Source of the DNA: Xylocopa sonorina
Taxonomy: Eukaryota; Arthropoda; Insecta; Hymenoptera; Apidae
Direction of reading: 5' to 3'
Assembly: GCF_050948175.1 (NCBI RefSeq)
Contig: NC_135199.1
Span: 5,150,501 to 5,214,500, forward strand
DNA: 64,000 nucleotides
Below the pieces are notes generated by a model, which was not told the DNA's origin, made no database searches, and worked only from the letters and a program-made list of their open reading frames with translations. Made by a program: the position numbers and the translations under genes. Below, piece by piece: positions 21,950-34,982 of the stretch (the first letter of the stretch is position 1; each line of letters begins with the position of its first letter).

Positions 21950-24900
21950 GAAAGTTAGTCGAAGAATTTCAATTTCAAATGCAATTTACTTTTTGCGAAC
22001 TTGCGTATGGAAATCGCGCAAATTTCGCGCAAGAAAATTCCAGACAGTCTGGGAAAGATGCGTTTTCTTCGTATTGTTCCTGTCGTTTTCGAAACGAAAT
22101 TCCGCGGGGTTTATTTCCCAAGTAAACTGAATTTATTGCAGTTTCTTGTTACGCGAAGACAAATAATTCGTCTCAGAATTTAATTCAATCCCCCCGTAGT
22201 TGCAGCTCCAAACGGAGGTACGAGTTTCGCGTTACAACTATGTACGTTGCCCACGTGTTAATTCTGAAATGCAACTCGGAGTCGAAAAGACGCTTTGTTT
22301 CCGTACAGAACAGCGTGTGAGATAATACGTACCCGAGAACTTTTCCAAGAAACATCAATTACGAGATCAATTCCATCCGGTTCTCGTTAAACCAGCTTCG
22401 AAACTTTGCCGTTTCCAAAAGTAGAACTCAGCGAATTATAATTTCATTCGATCATTTAAAATCATTCTGGTTGTATCCGCGAATAATGCCACGAACAGAA
22501 TTTCAATTTATATTAGCGCTTGCCTTTCGTTAATTCAAACTCGAGAGTTGAAAAATGTAACATTCTCAGCAGGTACGAGATTTGAATAAAAAAAATTTGA
22601 AGTTTCAGCGTACACGTTCAACGCACGAGGTATCCTTGTAACTCCTGCGGAAAGGGTGAGGAGCAACGACTCCGAAGCTGTCGCCATTTTCTCTTTCCGC
22701 CGTTCCAGCAGAATTCAATAATGACCTAATACCATGGCGTCGTAAATTAATGGGGGAACGTGCAAGCTGACAATGCGCAGCGGTCGGTATTTATTGTTAG
22801 CGGATCGATATACGCGCGTGAAACCGTCTGCTTTTGTTCCTTCGATTTTCAATTATTTTTTACGCTCGCGTTTGTTCGACAAATTTCATGGTGTCGGTGT
22901 AGCTTTGTGTTGTTTTTAAAAAATGTGACGAGCGCGCGCACGCGAGAAACATTCCCCGACGACAATTGCGGATTAATTAAAATGTTTGCGGGAAATATTT
23001 TTCGCGGCGGTATAAATTATTAATTCGAGACGCGACCGGGAACAATATATTCGGTTTTAAAAGTCTGATTTGTCTGTTTATGTATGGAAACGGTTTATCC
23101 GCGCGATCTCGTATAACACAATATTGCTTCGCGCGCGTATCGCGGCAATAATTATTAATACCGGTTTAACGTTTGTAGTGCGCTGGCCAGGAGACTGCTT
23201 CGATTAAATTCAGCTCCGTATCGATACGATATTGACGTGGCGGTATTTGTGCGGCTACGTTAAATTGCTCCCGTTGTAACGTTATCTTAACAGTTCCGAC
23301 CGTTTCTGATTAGGGGAGCGTCGATATTTTATTGTCGAACTCTGCGACCGATCTTGACGTTCTGAATTATTATAGAAAACAGAGATAGAACGTTCTTTAA
23401 ATCCGAATTAGTCTCTTTATATTCGCATCGGGTATTTGATCGATTTTCTTTTTTACACGTAACGGATCGTTCATTTAAAACGAACGAAGCGTTTTTATTC
23501 CACCTTCTTCACGTTTAATACCGAACGATATAAATGAAAAATCCCTGATATAATTTCACCTAATTTTCGAGCGTTCCACTTCCTTCGCCATTCGGTGGTT
23601 ATAATAACGGACGAGTGTAATTTTCGAGCCGGAAAATATGCATGGCAATTAACATAAGTATTATTAAATATCGACACTATTATTCTTGCGTCGTTAATGT
23701 TAAAGGTTATCGACTCACTTTCTCGGTGAACACGCCCCGTTCATCAACCCGTTTATGGCCAATTTGTCGGATGGAACAATGAGTGCGTACCTGAAATCAA
23801 AATGTTTACACCATTAATTGAAACGTAACTACGACGAACGAGTTTACGATAACCGGTTAAACAGCGCTGCACGGTCATAAATTGCCAAACCCCAATAAAC
23901 AACCGACATTATCAATTGATTCCGCCATTATGGGTAAGTACAATTTTCCAAAACAGCACATTCCCGACAATCGCCCCGATAATTGTACGGGAATTTATAA
24001 TGATACCGATAATTAATAAACGTTATCTAGAGGGATAATTTTCTGGCACGCGATGCACGTGTCTGCAGCAACCAACGACCTTTCCCTCTTGACTACACGC
24101 GAGGATATCCTCGAAAGTGACGCGAGATCATCGTATAGATGACCAGTAAAGAATTCCTCCAATAATTTGCAGCTATAAAGTACGCGTTTACGTCTGATTT
24201 ACGATCTGGCACGAACGAACGTCTGAGGGTAGATTCGTTTCGACTCGTACACCCACGCCATGAAAATATTAATTCCGTCGAGTCGCATCGAGACGCGACA
24301 CTCGATCGGAGGAATGACATCATTTTTAATAATCATCTTCACCTGCTCCAGTCCTCTTTCATAAAATAGCAATAAAACGATCGTTACTCCAGCGTTGGTT
24401 TCATTCAGAATTACTATCGGTCGATCGATATAAAGGTCACAGTCTGAAATAATAATCAGGATTAAATTAAAGATGGCTTTCTGTACGGTTCAGTAACAGT
24501 GTAAGCGTTTTAAAAGAGCTTCGTCGTTAATTCAAACAAATTTATATAATATATCCAATTCATTAGATAAACCGTATAACGTTTGATTTAAGATTCCTGA
24601 ATAAACTAAACCAGACGATAGAAATCGATGCAAGAAAAGCGGGGCGGAAAATTCCTAACGAGAAGCAGGATGGAAAGGATCGTCCAATTTCGCGTCTATT
24701 TCTTATCGTTGAAATTTTTCGCCTGCTCGCGGCTAAGGCTTCCTCGTTCGTTGCTGGCGAGTGTGTAAAAAGATGACAGGAAGACAGGCCAACCCATATG
24801 AGAACCGTATCTTATCCGAATGCGGATGGTGCAAGTGTGACAAAGTGCCGGCTGGCTTCAGTAACCTGCCCGCTTCCGCTTGACGTACGGACGCGCATAC

Positions 24901-25370
24901 ACGGCCTCGATGCTGGACGACACGAGTTACGGCCACGGGAACGGAATTACTTTGGAAATGAGCCGACGAGGCTGATAAAGTCGTCCAGAACGAATGCTAT
25001 CCCTACCCTATATACCCACTTTTACACGAGATGCGCTGAGGACATCGTCGTCCCTCGCGTCGAGTATTTCTCGCGATTTAAACGACATCTTTTGGTGTCT
25101 TCGACTTCGCGTCCTCGAGTGGAGAGAACGAGAACGTTTGGGACAATTTAGCGGTAGATTAAAAATAGTGCACGTACTTTTCGAAGGTCCACGTTAAACG
25201 AGTGTATTGATTATTTTTTTGTAGCATTTTAAGGATCGTTTCCTTTTATTGGTTCAGTCGAAAACGAGTTTAGAATTTTCCGGAGTAGATAAAAATTCTG
25301 TACAGTGTTTTCGTGTTGCTGGAATCCCAATTGAGCGTTAAAGTTTCAATTAAAATTAGACGCTCCGGTT
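21950..25370. other. Non-coding, AT-rich stretch
   Basis: No exon is recognised. Frames are short. A donor-like ATGG|GTAAGTAC is at about 23934 without a recognisable coding exon before it. CAGCAG|GTACGA at about 22572 is weaker. Much of 23000-24600 is AT-rich with scattered TAAT cores. Confidence 0.55.
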
Positions 25371-25374
25371 ACCG

Positions 25375-25396
25375 TTTTTTTTTTTTTTTTTTTTTT
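25375..25396. repeat. Poly-T tract, 22 bases
   Basis: This is the longest uninterrupted mononucleotide run I found, 22 T followed by ATAGCC. On the minus strand it is a poly-A tract, which could mark the tail of an old retroposed sequence, but no recognisable body adjoins it. Confidence 0.95.
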
Positions 25397-25503
25397 ATAG
25401 CCAATCTTTTATAGCGTACGTCCAACAGCACGTACAATATTTTATAAAATGGGTCGGGTGTCATACGAGTCCGGTGAAATTTCATAGCGGCCGGGACAGC
25501 ACC

Positions 25504-25569
25504 ATAAATATTGCATGGTCAGCACTATAAATATTGCATTATACGCCATAAATATAGCACTATAAATAT
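25504..25569 (+). repeat. Four-unit ATAAATAT short tandem repeat
   Basis: ATAAATATTGCA occurs at 25504 and 25527, and ATAAATAT at 25548 and 25562, each preceded by CC or CT (CCATAAATAT, CTATAAATAT). Unit spacing is 23, 21 and 14 bp. The units resemble Hox/Caudal-type YATAAA sites, so this could be a regulatory cluster made by local duplication. Confidence 0.75.
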
Positions 25570-25599
25570 CGCTGACAATCTTGTGATTACTTCAAACGT

Positions 25600-28500
25600 C
25601 CAATCATATTTTCGTCACGCTGCCTGAGGTCCGATTAACATTTTCTCTTCGTCCGCTAACGTGAAAGTCCTTGAAAACGTCATCTAATCTTCGTTTCTAT
25701 GATACCGATCATCCACTATTAGAATCCACTTTCTATCGCTTCCGCAACCATTTCGCGTTCTCTATAAAAATCTCTTTACCAACCAAGGCTACGAAATTAC
25801 ACCTCCCCCGCAAATTCTATGGATCGCTCGAGTTACTTCCGCAAAACTCACCCTGTCATCCCATGAAAAACCGTCTCCCGAGTGTCTCCGATCGGATTTA
25901 TACATCCGTGAGGGCCGATGCGCGATGTCTCGATGAGGAACGCCAGGGCAAGAAGAGGAATTCGGGCTTCCACTCGAGCTTGTAAGACGTGGCAGGTGGT
26001 CTCGAGGGTCGAGCCACTCAGCTAGAGAAGGCGTCACGGCTGCAGACGAGGGGGAGGCATTCACGGGTCTTGATTTAACACCTTGGATTAATTACAGTCC
26101 GTGTGCCCAGCCCGGGGCTGGGAGTGTGTGTGCGTGGAAAGGGTCGCGCTCGCGCCATCACCGTTAAGAACCAGTCGCACCGACGCACCGGAACACGCGC
26201 GTCCTGCTACCATAATGGCCTCTCGGACGGAGTTTGGGTCAGGCGAGCGTCCGTTCTGACGTTCTCTTCTCGCGGGCCTCGCGTTTGTTCGACGAACATG
26301 ATTCTTAGCATGGGTGTTTCGTCGGCTGCACGCTTTTTTTTAAGAGTTGGTCGCGAGATTTCGAATGTGGAAGAAACGTTTCAAGACCAGTTAGGGGTTG
26401 GACGGATGGTTTCGTGAAATTGTTTTTGTCTACGATGAGAGTTGGGATTATAATTTGTCTTATGGAGAAAATTGCGAAGAAATTTTACTCTGTGGTATCT
26501 ATTCTTTTTGAGAATAATTATTATTTTTATTGTGACATATAGAAGAGTATTTGATAAGAAAAGGGAAGAGATTTTTGGAAAGACTGAGAATGATGAACTA
26601 TAAAACATAAAGTGGACATTGAATTTCAACTGCGCGAAGACGAAGAAACGAACGAGTGGAATATTGCGGGCAATACCGGGTTCGGAAGCAGCGAAACATA
26701 GACCAGGGGAAAAAACAATCTTTCTTTCGCGGAGCACTTAATTCAGGGAAATGGCGGGGGCGGCCAGTAAAAACATGTGCTTAAGTTGAGTACTTAATGG
26801 CGGTTCGTGACTGGAGGCGTTCCATAAAGCGGGCCGTCACGTTCAAATTAGTTTCGAAGGATCATAATCGGGAGGACTACAAAATCCGCGTATTAAGTCG
26901 GCCATAAAAATGCTAATGCGGGGACGATCGGGCGGTTTTACGCGGCACGACCGTATTACCCATTTTCCGAAATTATATACGCCGGAAGGTTACGTAAATG
27001 AGTTTTTAATTTATGAAAATCTTCTATCCCCGCCGTGCCCAGGCGAAATCGATACAGTGGCCGCCCCGGAAACCGAATTAACGCGGTAGGTGAAATTTTC
27101 CTCCGCGGCCAAAGACGAAGAAGCAAAGGGAGAAGTAACCGCGAGGCGACCATATAATTAATCCCTCCTACTTGTTTATCTATAATTAGTTTTCTGAAAT
27201 TTCGCTTCCGTCGATAACTTCACGCGACGGGTTTTAATTAAAATAGCACTTTCGCGGTTAAATCGATAACGTCTTAATTTGGTAGGTAACGCGCTGGTTT
27301 CATTTAAAATTCACCACTTTCAGATATCCTATTAATATTTTCCGGAGAAATTTCAGCGATAAATTATGACCAACGAAAGTGATGACGGTAATAAAATATA
27401 GATCTCCAAGGGTATGAAGATGCGAGTACGCAAAGTACAGTAGTTAACGAGTTTCATTTTTTAACTACCATTAGGATATAAAACAGTCCAGTGCAGATTT
27501 CGACAACGAAACGATAGGCCAGTGGGAATCCAGACATTTTTCCGTCAACTCTGTTACGCGGCGTGGCACTTAGCTTCATTTTTCACGTTACGAAGGATCG
27601 TCGAGAAGCTTGGGGAGTCGCAAAAAGCACGATGCTCAATCGTGGCGAGTTGGTTCGACGTTGAGAGGCGCATCGAAAAAGGATACCCCTTTTAATTCCC
27701 GTGTTTACCACTCCTTAACACGTCCGCAACAATTTTTCAATTCGAAGACGACGACTGCCTTTCCAATCTCGACGATTTCTCTGCAGCACCTCGTCGTTAG
27801 ACGCAGCTGTCACTTATTTCTCACGATCGTTCTCGCCGTCGAATCATTTTTCCAAAGACTTCCGAATCGAGAAAACTTCCGTTTTCTTGTATCCCTGTAA
27901 ATATATGTAACAACAAGCTCGTTTCAATAATCGACAGAAGCAAATTGTCCCGCATCGTCGATTCTGGCCGCATAAAGTGGGATAATGGCATTAATGACGG
28001 TCTACGCTTAAGTCGAGTGCACCCACGCCGCAGTTTGTGGAGAACAGTTTAATGGCTCGTCGATACGAACCTCTGTCGCTTGCTTGCTTCGCGGCTTTTT
28101 AATAAATCGATGATTCATCGCCACTTCTTAATCTTTAGTGTCGTATGTATGAACGCTATTCGAAGAAAAGCGAGCGTCTTAAATTGGCAACGATTCTTAA
28201 TCCTTGATCTACACGTCGTTTACTTTTCCATTCGTTATCGTTGTAATTGGTTGAACCATTTACAGAGATTTCTCGCGTCTGTCTCTTGAAAATTCATTTC
28301 ACAGTGACAGTGTTCTGTCTCCGGAGGTTCCATAATAACGCGGCAAGGCAAACATCTGGCGCGTTCAGCCAGTTCATCGCGTCACGCGTTTCGATATCCT
28401 CAAATACCGGCGTCGCATTATCAATTAAATCCCGGGCAAACGTTTGCTTGGTGTTTCAGCTGAATTGAACCAACATTTGCCCGCAGCAAAGGTGTCCGTT

Positions 28501-29330
28501 CGTTGATTGCCGTGACTGGATCTGGTGTACCACCGCGCGGGACGCTCGCACTTTTAACAAATCAGTTTTCGATCGTACGATCGAGGCAACGAGGAATTAG
28601 CATCGCGCAACATTCGCGGTTCAGTCGATAATAAACGTGGCCAGGCTCTCGTGGCACGCTACTGAAGATTTTTCAACGGCCACTTCACAGGCTGCAATGC
28701 GTCGCACTTGGAAAAATCGAGCGCGTTCGAGTACGAAATGTAATTAGAACGTTTCTTGTCACGATAACGTAGAAACGTGTCCAGCTGTGTATTTCACTTT
28801 GTAAAATTCATAAAGTGTGCACTATCGAAGTAATTAATGTTTTCTTTCGCGAATTCTTCGGCTTAACGATTCCTTGGTGAAACTCGTCCAACGCGAAACA
28901 ATTATTTCGTTCTTTGCGTGCAACGGTTCAACGCGAAAATGTTTCGTGTAATTATTTATCTCGGCGTTAATATTGCTCGCCTTTGCTGGCCGGTTTACAT
29001 GAAAATTTCAGCCGAATACTGGGAATACGTTTAGCGCAACCGGAACCGCCATTGGGCGCTGCACGCTCGCCACGATCCGCCATTAAATATAAATTTTCAT
29101 CGAGAACAATTTTTAATCGTCAATTTCAATATTTAACGAAACGTCGCCCTCCCATCGTTGGTCAACGCGTAGCTTTTATTAATAAATTATCGGCTTGATT
29201 GGTATTTAATCCAAATTGGTCTCGATTTTATACAGATTTTATATAGCAACAAAAATCAGGTCTCAATGATAGCGCGATAGGTCTGAAAACGTAATTCCGC
29301 AACCGCTGACTCAAAAAGAAGATAACCACA
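25600..29330. other. Non-coding stretch
   Basis: No exon is recognised. The part 26740-27000 carries several CATAAA words next to GGCC (CCATAAAG, GGCCATAAAA) in GC-rich context, reminiscent of Caudal/Abd-B-type sites. A minus-strand frame at 26381-26737 (about 118 codons) is hydrophobic/aromatic but unrecognised. Remaining frames are short. Confidence 0.5.
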
Positions 29331-29339
29331 TCGAATAAC

Positions 29340-29850
29340 GCACTGCGATAAACAGCAGTTTATCCTGGCAACTTGTTTCGCTACGAATTCAGTAATATAA
29401 ACACTGATTAATCAGACACGCGTCTGCGGTTCCAGAAATAAAGCCACTTGTATATCCAAGGAACCATTCGTATCGTACGACTCGTACCATCGCGAATTCA
29501 GTGGTATAACCTTTTCCTAATCTGGCACGGATCTACGGTCAGGGAGATAAAGTGATATACATATATCGAAAGAAACGATTCGCGTTATACGTTTCGCAGC
29601 GAGTTCGCTGGTATAACTTTGTCTTAATCCGACAGGCATCTGGGGCTCGAGAAATAAAGTTACGTTCCGCAAGTATCGCTACGATGTATCTAAAGAACGA
29701 TTTCGCATCGCTCGACTCGTGTCACTGCGCGAATTCAGTGGTACAGACCGCATTTCGAACCCACGACTCGCGTCGTTCCATCGTATACACATCGTCGAGT
29801 TCGGCGAGCGTAACAAGTTTCCCATCAGACACGTCTACGGGGAATAAAGA
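29340..29850 (+). repeat. Degenerate tandem array, about 110-bp period
   Basis: Units carry GAATTCAGT-GGTATAAC-like, then TAATCxGACACGxxTCTACGG-like, then GAAATAAAG-like segments. The first marker occurs at 29385, 29494, about 29601 (GAGTTCGCTGGTATAAC) and 29731, with a degraded copy near 29797. The last two markers recur after each, for example CAGACACG near 29417 and 29826. Copies have diverged strongly, so this is an old array. Short frames differ between units, giving no sign of a coding repeat. Confidence 0.65.
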
Positions 29851-29859
29851 CACTTCTAG

Positions 29860-32820
29860 GAGGCTAATAACTGGAAGATAGGAGGCGCACGCAAAGACCT
29901 GAAACATCGGCTAATTAGGCAAATCGTGTTCCGGCAAAAGCGTCACATTTTCCGCGTTTAAAGCTGCCGTACGTGGAGGACAGCCCCGGAGGCTTAATAC
30001 ACGTTCGTAACATGCAAAAGATGGGGCTGCTAATGGACGACGAGACTCGACATTAAACTGGCTGCCGTCTAATGTCCTCGTAAGTGCTAATGAACGCCGC
30101 TTGTATCCGGCCGACATTTATCCTTTGAGTCGAGCGTCGTGGTTACGTGAAAGGCGCGGCGGTCTAATACACGTGCCTCCCGTGCGCTGCGTGCTTTGGA
30201 AAACCAAGGACCGGCCTCCGTCGTTCCCACTCCGGGTTTAACTAACTTTAGAATTAGATCCTCTCTGGCGCGAACATTTTTTTAAAATACGCACCAAATT
30301 TCGTTGCGCGCCTCATCCGGCTTCGCGTAATCTCGTAAACCCCGTTTCACGAGTAAAAATGTCGGCTTTTTATTAGCAGTTACAAAATCAGACGCGTCGA
30401 AATTACAAGCGAAATTCGAAGCTAACCTTCCGTATCGTTCTGAATTCTGAAGCGATCTCTCGACAGAGAACAGAATACCGCGCGTGGACGCGTCCACGGT
30501 TTGGACATCGATCATGAGCAGCGTCGCGTCGCGGTGGTCACCGCGTTATGCCAATCAGAATTTTCGTCGCGATCAAGTCGTAAGCAGCTCCGGATAGTCC
30601 AGGGTATCGAAGCAGCTAATGAATGTAATCGGCTCCCCGGTCGCGAGCGCGTAGTCGAACAGGAATTATCGACGTAACGAGTCCCGGGTACCGACCAGAG
30701 CGGTTGAAACTGCGAGATCACGCACTCAGACTGATCGCGCTAATTAAAACCGGCCCGGGAGTGGCACCCCTCTTCTCCCTGTTAGCTCGAACCCTCGTCC
30801 CCCCTCTGGCACCCCTCTCTTTCTCTCCTCGTCGGCGTGGAATTTATCACTGAAACGCCGAGGCACCCCACGCTCAACTTCGCCGTCAGGTAAGTAGCTA
30901 CTCGACTGAAATTACCGAAACAACCTGGAAATAGTAATGGCTCGCTGCCGGCTATAACCGTAGCTCCCGCCTCGAGGAACTAGTTTCGAAACTACGCAGG
31001 AACCCGACACGTCCTGGCTACGGATTGAATTTTAACGAAAAACACTTTGCGAACGCGTCGGGGGTTGGGATTCGAGCGGGCTGCATGACGGCCACCCCCC
31101 ATTCTCGATGACTCGGACGTTCTCCGGGGCGAACTTTCGCGATACGATGGAGCAAAATGTTTTGCAGATCATTGCGATGCGTTCACGCACATGTCGCGTG
31201 GCGAGGGAGGTTCGATCGTTTCCTGGAGAACGGCTAAGGGTTGATTTTAGACATTGGAATAAAATGTCTACATATTTTCAGATACAATGTCTATGTAAAA
31301 ATTGTTACGATGTAGAGAGAGAGTAGATTGTATGTAGTAGTTTCGAAGAAACGTTACATTTATGATTCGAGAGTACTTCCTTTCGTTGGGACACGAGCGA
31401 ACGGAACGCTGGATTATCTTTCGCTCGTAAAAAATAAATGTCGGATACTGGGGATCTTATAGTTTAATCCTCTTGATGGCTTCTTAATTATATCAAGTTG
31501 CGCCGATCCTTGTGCCACCGGTAATGTAAAAGTTACCAGCCACGGGGCTTTTCTGTGAATTAATTATTGAACAGTGGCAAAAATATCTTCGAGTCTTGCC
31601 TCGAGAAAGATGAGGAACGGGAGACAACAAATGGGGACGGTGAAATAGGAGAGTTAAATAAAATGGAAAAAAAGAGGAATGGTTGGGGGAATGGGCGGTT
31701 CCGATGGACCATTAGAATTCGCATGATGTAAGCGGAAATACGATGGCGGAATGGAGCTCGCAGGCCGCGACATAAAACTCCATCGCAGCCGGGCGTAGAA
31801 CAGGAGCAAATCGCTTTGAAATTTTATGAACGGTAACGTTTCTGCCTCTCCTTTAAAAGCTTTTTCTTAAACTGGCCATTAAGGTTCCTGCAGATCTAGC
31901 CCCGGATGTTACACTAATGTCCTTATCCACTTATTGCGCCATCACCACGGCCACGGAACCGAGTCCGACTGCCGCGGAGAAACGACGGACCCGTTTTAAC
32001 GGTAACATCCGTCCCGCTCTCCGTGACAGGGTCTCGCGCGTTTCCTCCTTCGTAAATCGACGAAGTCGAGAAATCCGGTTCCCTTCTCTTGCACGAAACA
32101 GAGATTTTTAAATGTTCCGTCGTATCGAGGGAAGGGGGGGATCCTTCAGAACGAGCGAAGTACTTCGAAGATCCAAAGCTTGATTCTCAAGAAAAATCTT
32201 TTGTATCGCGTGCTTAACTTTCAGTCTACTATTCCTCGACCAGAGCAAATCCTCTCTTCTGTTAAATTTCTAATCATCTTCAAAGAAAAGAAAAAAAATG
32301 CAAAGTATTCCTTTATATTTCAGAATTTTAATAAACCTCTTTGCTCGAAGAAGTCTTTGCGCGAACCTTCAGAGAGTCTTCTTTACTTGGTTATTTTTTC
32401 GACGACGAAAACCATCCTTCGTCCGGACGAACGACGACAGCGCAAATTAACCCTTTCAATTTCCGTTCAAAATATCCGCGCTGCTCTGGGCCTCTCAGTG
32501 CTTGCTCATACGCGAAATAACTGCGACGCGTCGCGACGCGCGCGCGACGACAATGCTCTTCGACTCGCGTTCAAAATCAACGACACGATTCGAATTGAAG
32601 ATGGGGGAAAGACGGGGACGGAAACGGCGGGAAGGAACGCGAGCTCGCGTTTTCCATCCTCGCGGAACGAAAACAATTCTTGCTAGAGGGAGAATCGTTG
32701 CGGTTGCGACGAATGGAGGGACAGGAAAGTGGATGCGGAGAAGAAGACACGAGGGAACGCGGAGGAGAGCATTTCCTTTATGAGGAAGCCCACTCTTTAC
32801 CTGGCCGAGTACAAAGTGGA
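29860..32820. other. Non-coding stretch with splice-like word
   Basis: No exon is recognised. TTAATACACGT (about 29993) and CTAATACACGTG (about 30164) are similar words in a GC-rich segment with E-box CACGTG. CAG|GTAAGTA at 30887-30896 is listed separately. A plus-strand frame at 32180-32686 (about 168 codons, no ATG at the start) is Lys/Arg/Ser-rich and unrecognised. Confidence 0.5.
30887..30896 (+). other. Perfect donor word CAG|GTAAGTA
   Basis: The word is an exact match to the insect 5' splice-site consensus, preceded by ACTTCGCCGTCAG with moderately pyrimidine-rich sequence, and 50-110 bases upstream by long CT-rich tracts. It is either a chance donor, the end of an unrecognised exon, or a recursive (zero-length exon) splice site of the AG|GTAAGT type known from long insect introns. 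Confidence 0.3.
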
Positions 32821-32830
32821 AGATGCCAGA

Positions 32831-32851
32831 TAGTGCTCGCAGCGAGCACTA
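32831..32851. repeat. 21-bp perfect inverted repeat around a central A
   Basis: TAGTGCTCGC, then A, then GCGAGCACTA: ten-base arms, exact complements, one-base centre. A random window of this size should rarely contain one. The dyad suits a dimeric DNA-binding protein. The surrounding frames are not recognised. Confidence 0.85.
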
Positions 32852-32986
32852 ACGTCGGCTCGGGACTTCTTTGCGCCCGGGACCGGAAGTCGTTCCTCTG
32901 TCTTCGTCACGTCAACCGTCGCGAGGCCGCACCCGCAGTCTGCTCCGCCAGGAAGAGGAAAGAATCCTGCTATCCGCCTGTTAGTT

Positions 32987-33526
32987 TTATCTTTGACGGT
33001 CTCGTCTCATTTGCGTCGTTCCGACGCGAGCGGAGCCCAGATAAGAGGGATCTGCCGCGCGAGGAAAAACGAACTGGCTCTGGATTGCTGATGTAGAGTG
33101 GCGGCATGATATTCCTTTTGAGTCATGGTCTTCGAGACCGAGTAACGTTCCGTGGGTTGATGGTATCACTGACTCTTCCACTGTTTCGTCCATTATCACA
33201 ATATCGATCAAAGAATTAATATCTAATGATTCTCTAACTCGAGGAATCATTCTCCAATCCTGGCAAAAAGATACAATTAATCTAAGTGACAGTAGCTCGT
33301 CGTCGAGTTCCGCGTTCCACGTCAGCATCCTTGCTCCTTGGTCGGAGAAAAACAAGTAGCCCTTCAAACGATCCTGATAATTGTTCCGCCGCGACGGGGG
33401 GAGCGCAAACTTTTTACCCTCGAGCCGCCCCTCTCTCTGAACCCTTCCTATCAGTCGGTCTATTAAAAGAGTTCGGTCCGGAGGAGACAGGTAAAGGGCA
33501 GAGATCGCGCAGAGAGACACGGGCAA
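32987..33526 (-). other. Open frame with protein-like composition, unassigned
   Basis: This minus-strand frame is open for 179 codons. Its middle part (about 33380 down to 33080) is AT-richer than the surroundings and gives a balanced, acidic, hydrophobic product, with segments such as MLTWNAELDDELLSLRLIVS and LDINSLIDIVIMDETVEESV. Most other frames in the window are Arg/Ser-rich, so this one is unusual. I recognise no domain. An AG (ATTATCAG) lies just before the good part, but no clear donor follows. It could be a short exon, a relic or chance. Confidence 0.2.
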
Positions 33527-33942
33527 AGGAAGAAAAAGGGGAGGAAGCGAGAAGAAGGTGGTAAGCTTCGCGGGGGTGGGCGAAGGTAACTCGATTTACC
33601 CCCGACGGACTCCACTTCCCTTTATTACCGTCTCAAAGCGATCTTATCGGGAACACAGCCGCCCTTCTTCGTTTCTTTCCCTTTACGGGGCAAAATAGGT
33701 TCAACGAAAGAGAACGAAGTAGGGGTCGAACGATGGCGGCGGGGGATGGTCGCGCGGAGAGGTTAAGAGTCGCCGTGTCGTAAGGTCGTCCGGGTTACGA
33801 TCGGACTTCGGACTATACGAGACACTCGTAGTCGTTAAATCAGCACACATGGCGAAACTTCGTGTGTCGTCTGAGCCACATGCTCGTTATACGGTCACTT
33901 AAATTCCGGACCGCTCCACGGAGTGAGCGGCGAAGATGGAAC

Positions 33943-33950
<8 letters not shown>

Positions 33951-33977
<27 letters not shown>
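33951..33977. repeat. (GA)13 microsatellite
   Basis: This is an uninterrupted GA run of 27 bp within a longer purine-rich tract (33936-33990). It is a simple repeat. Confidence 0.97.
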
Positions 33978-33982
<5 letters not shown>

Positions 33983-34811
33983 TCGGGAGAAGAAGCTTGA
34001 CTACCTGCTGCGAACGGCACACGCTGCGCCGCAGCGAATAATTACGCCGCTCAACGAGCTTTTTGTTGGCTGCTCGCTCCGCACTGGTAACAGATTGTAC
34101 AGGTTGAATATTTTGAGAACCAATTTGCTGGACGAACGGAATACGCGCCGGCAGAAAATTGGCCGACCTCCACCGAATCTGCGCCCGGTCGTTTAATGTT
34201 ACATTGTGCGCCTTCAACGAGCGGGACCGCCGCAAGGAATCTGTTGGGTCGGAGCAATTTATGCGCAACTTCCCGCAGAAACTGTTGACATTCCTACCGG
34301 AACGTCATTATTCAAGCAATTTCTTTTCAATTGCGTCGAGTACACACGAAACAGTTTCTACAAATCATACGGTCGTACGTACCCTCCGTTTATTTTAGTA
34401 CTCGACGCATCGACAAGTTTTATCGAGAACAATTCGGTTATGCATAATAAATATCCCATCTAGTCTAATAAAAGACGAGGCTGTCTCTAATTCGATTATT
34501 CTTTCATTTGCAAATCGAAAAATAATTCGCAATTTATTATACCATCCTGAATCGTCTCCAGCGTAAAGCGGACTCGCGATACATATTTAAACAACCAATA
34601 ACCACTCCGTAATCGAATCATTAACATTAACAGACTCGTCGCATCGTACTGCACATATCCATCGATACGATCGATCGCGCAGCCCAACGCTTTACATCGC
34701 GTAACGCATTTCGCGACAGAGAGTTCCGCGCCGCGCGTCGTCCGGATTTGACGGCTCGATCAAACCCGCTTACGATGTAACAACGCGTCGCGAGGACGAG
34801 TGCTCGCGGCG

Positions 34812-34982
34812 ATGTTTAGCGGAAGTGTGAACAGCGACGACGGAACGGACGGCGATCCCTGTCGCTCGTGGCTTTCCGGCCTGTCCCGCGCGCTGTCCGT
34901 CGAAGTCGCTGAAATTTTCCTGGACGAGCGCACTCGCTTGCGCCCCCCCATTATTCCGTGTAACGGCACCGTAATTCAATAA
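34812..34982 (+). other. Small ATG open frame, 56 codons, G/C-rich third positions
   Basis: The ATG has G at -3. The frame (MFSGSVNSDDGTDGDPCRSW and onward, ending CNGTVIQ) has mostly C or G in codon third positions and an acidic start, unlike the Arg-rich chance frames around it. There is no known domain and no nearby splice context that I can recognise. This is weak evidence for a small protein or exon. Confidence 0.12.
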
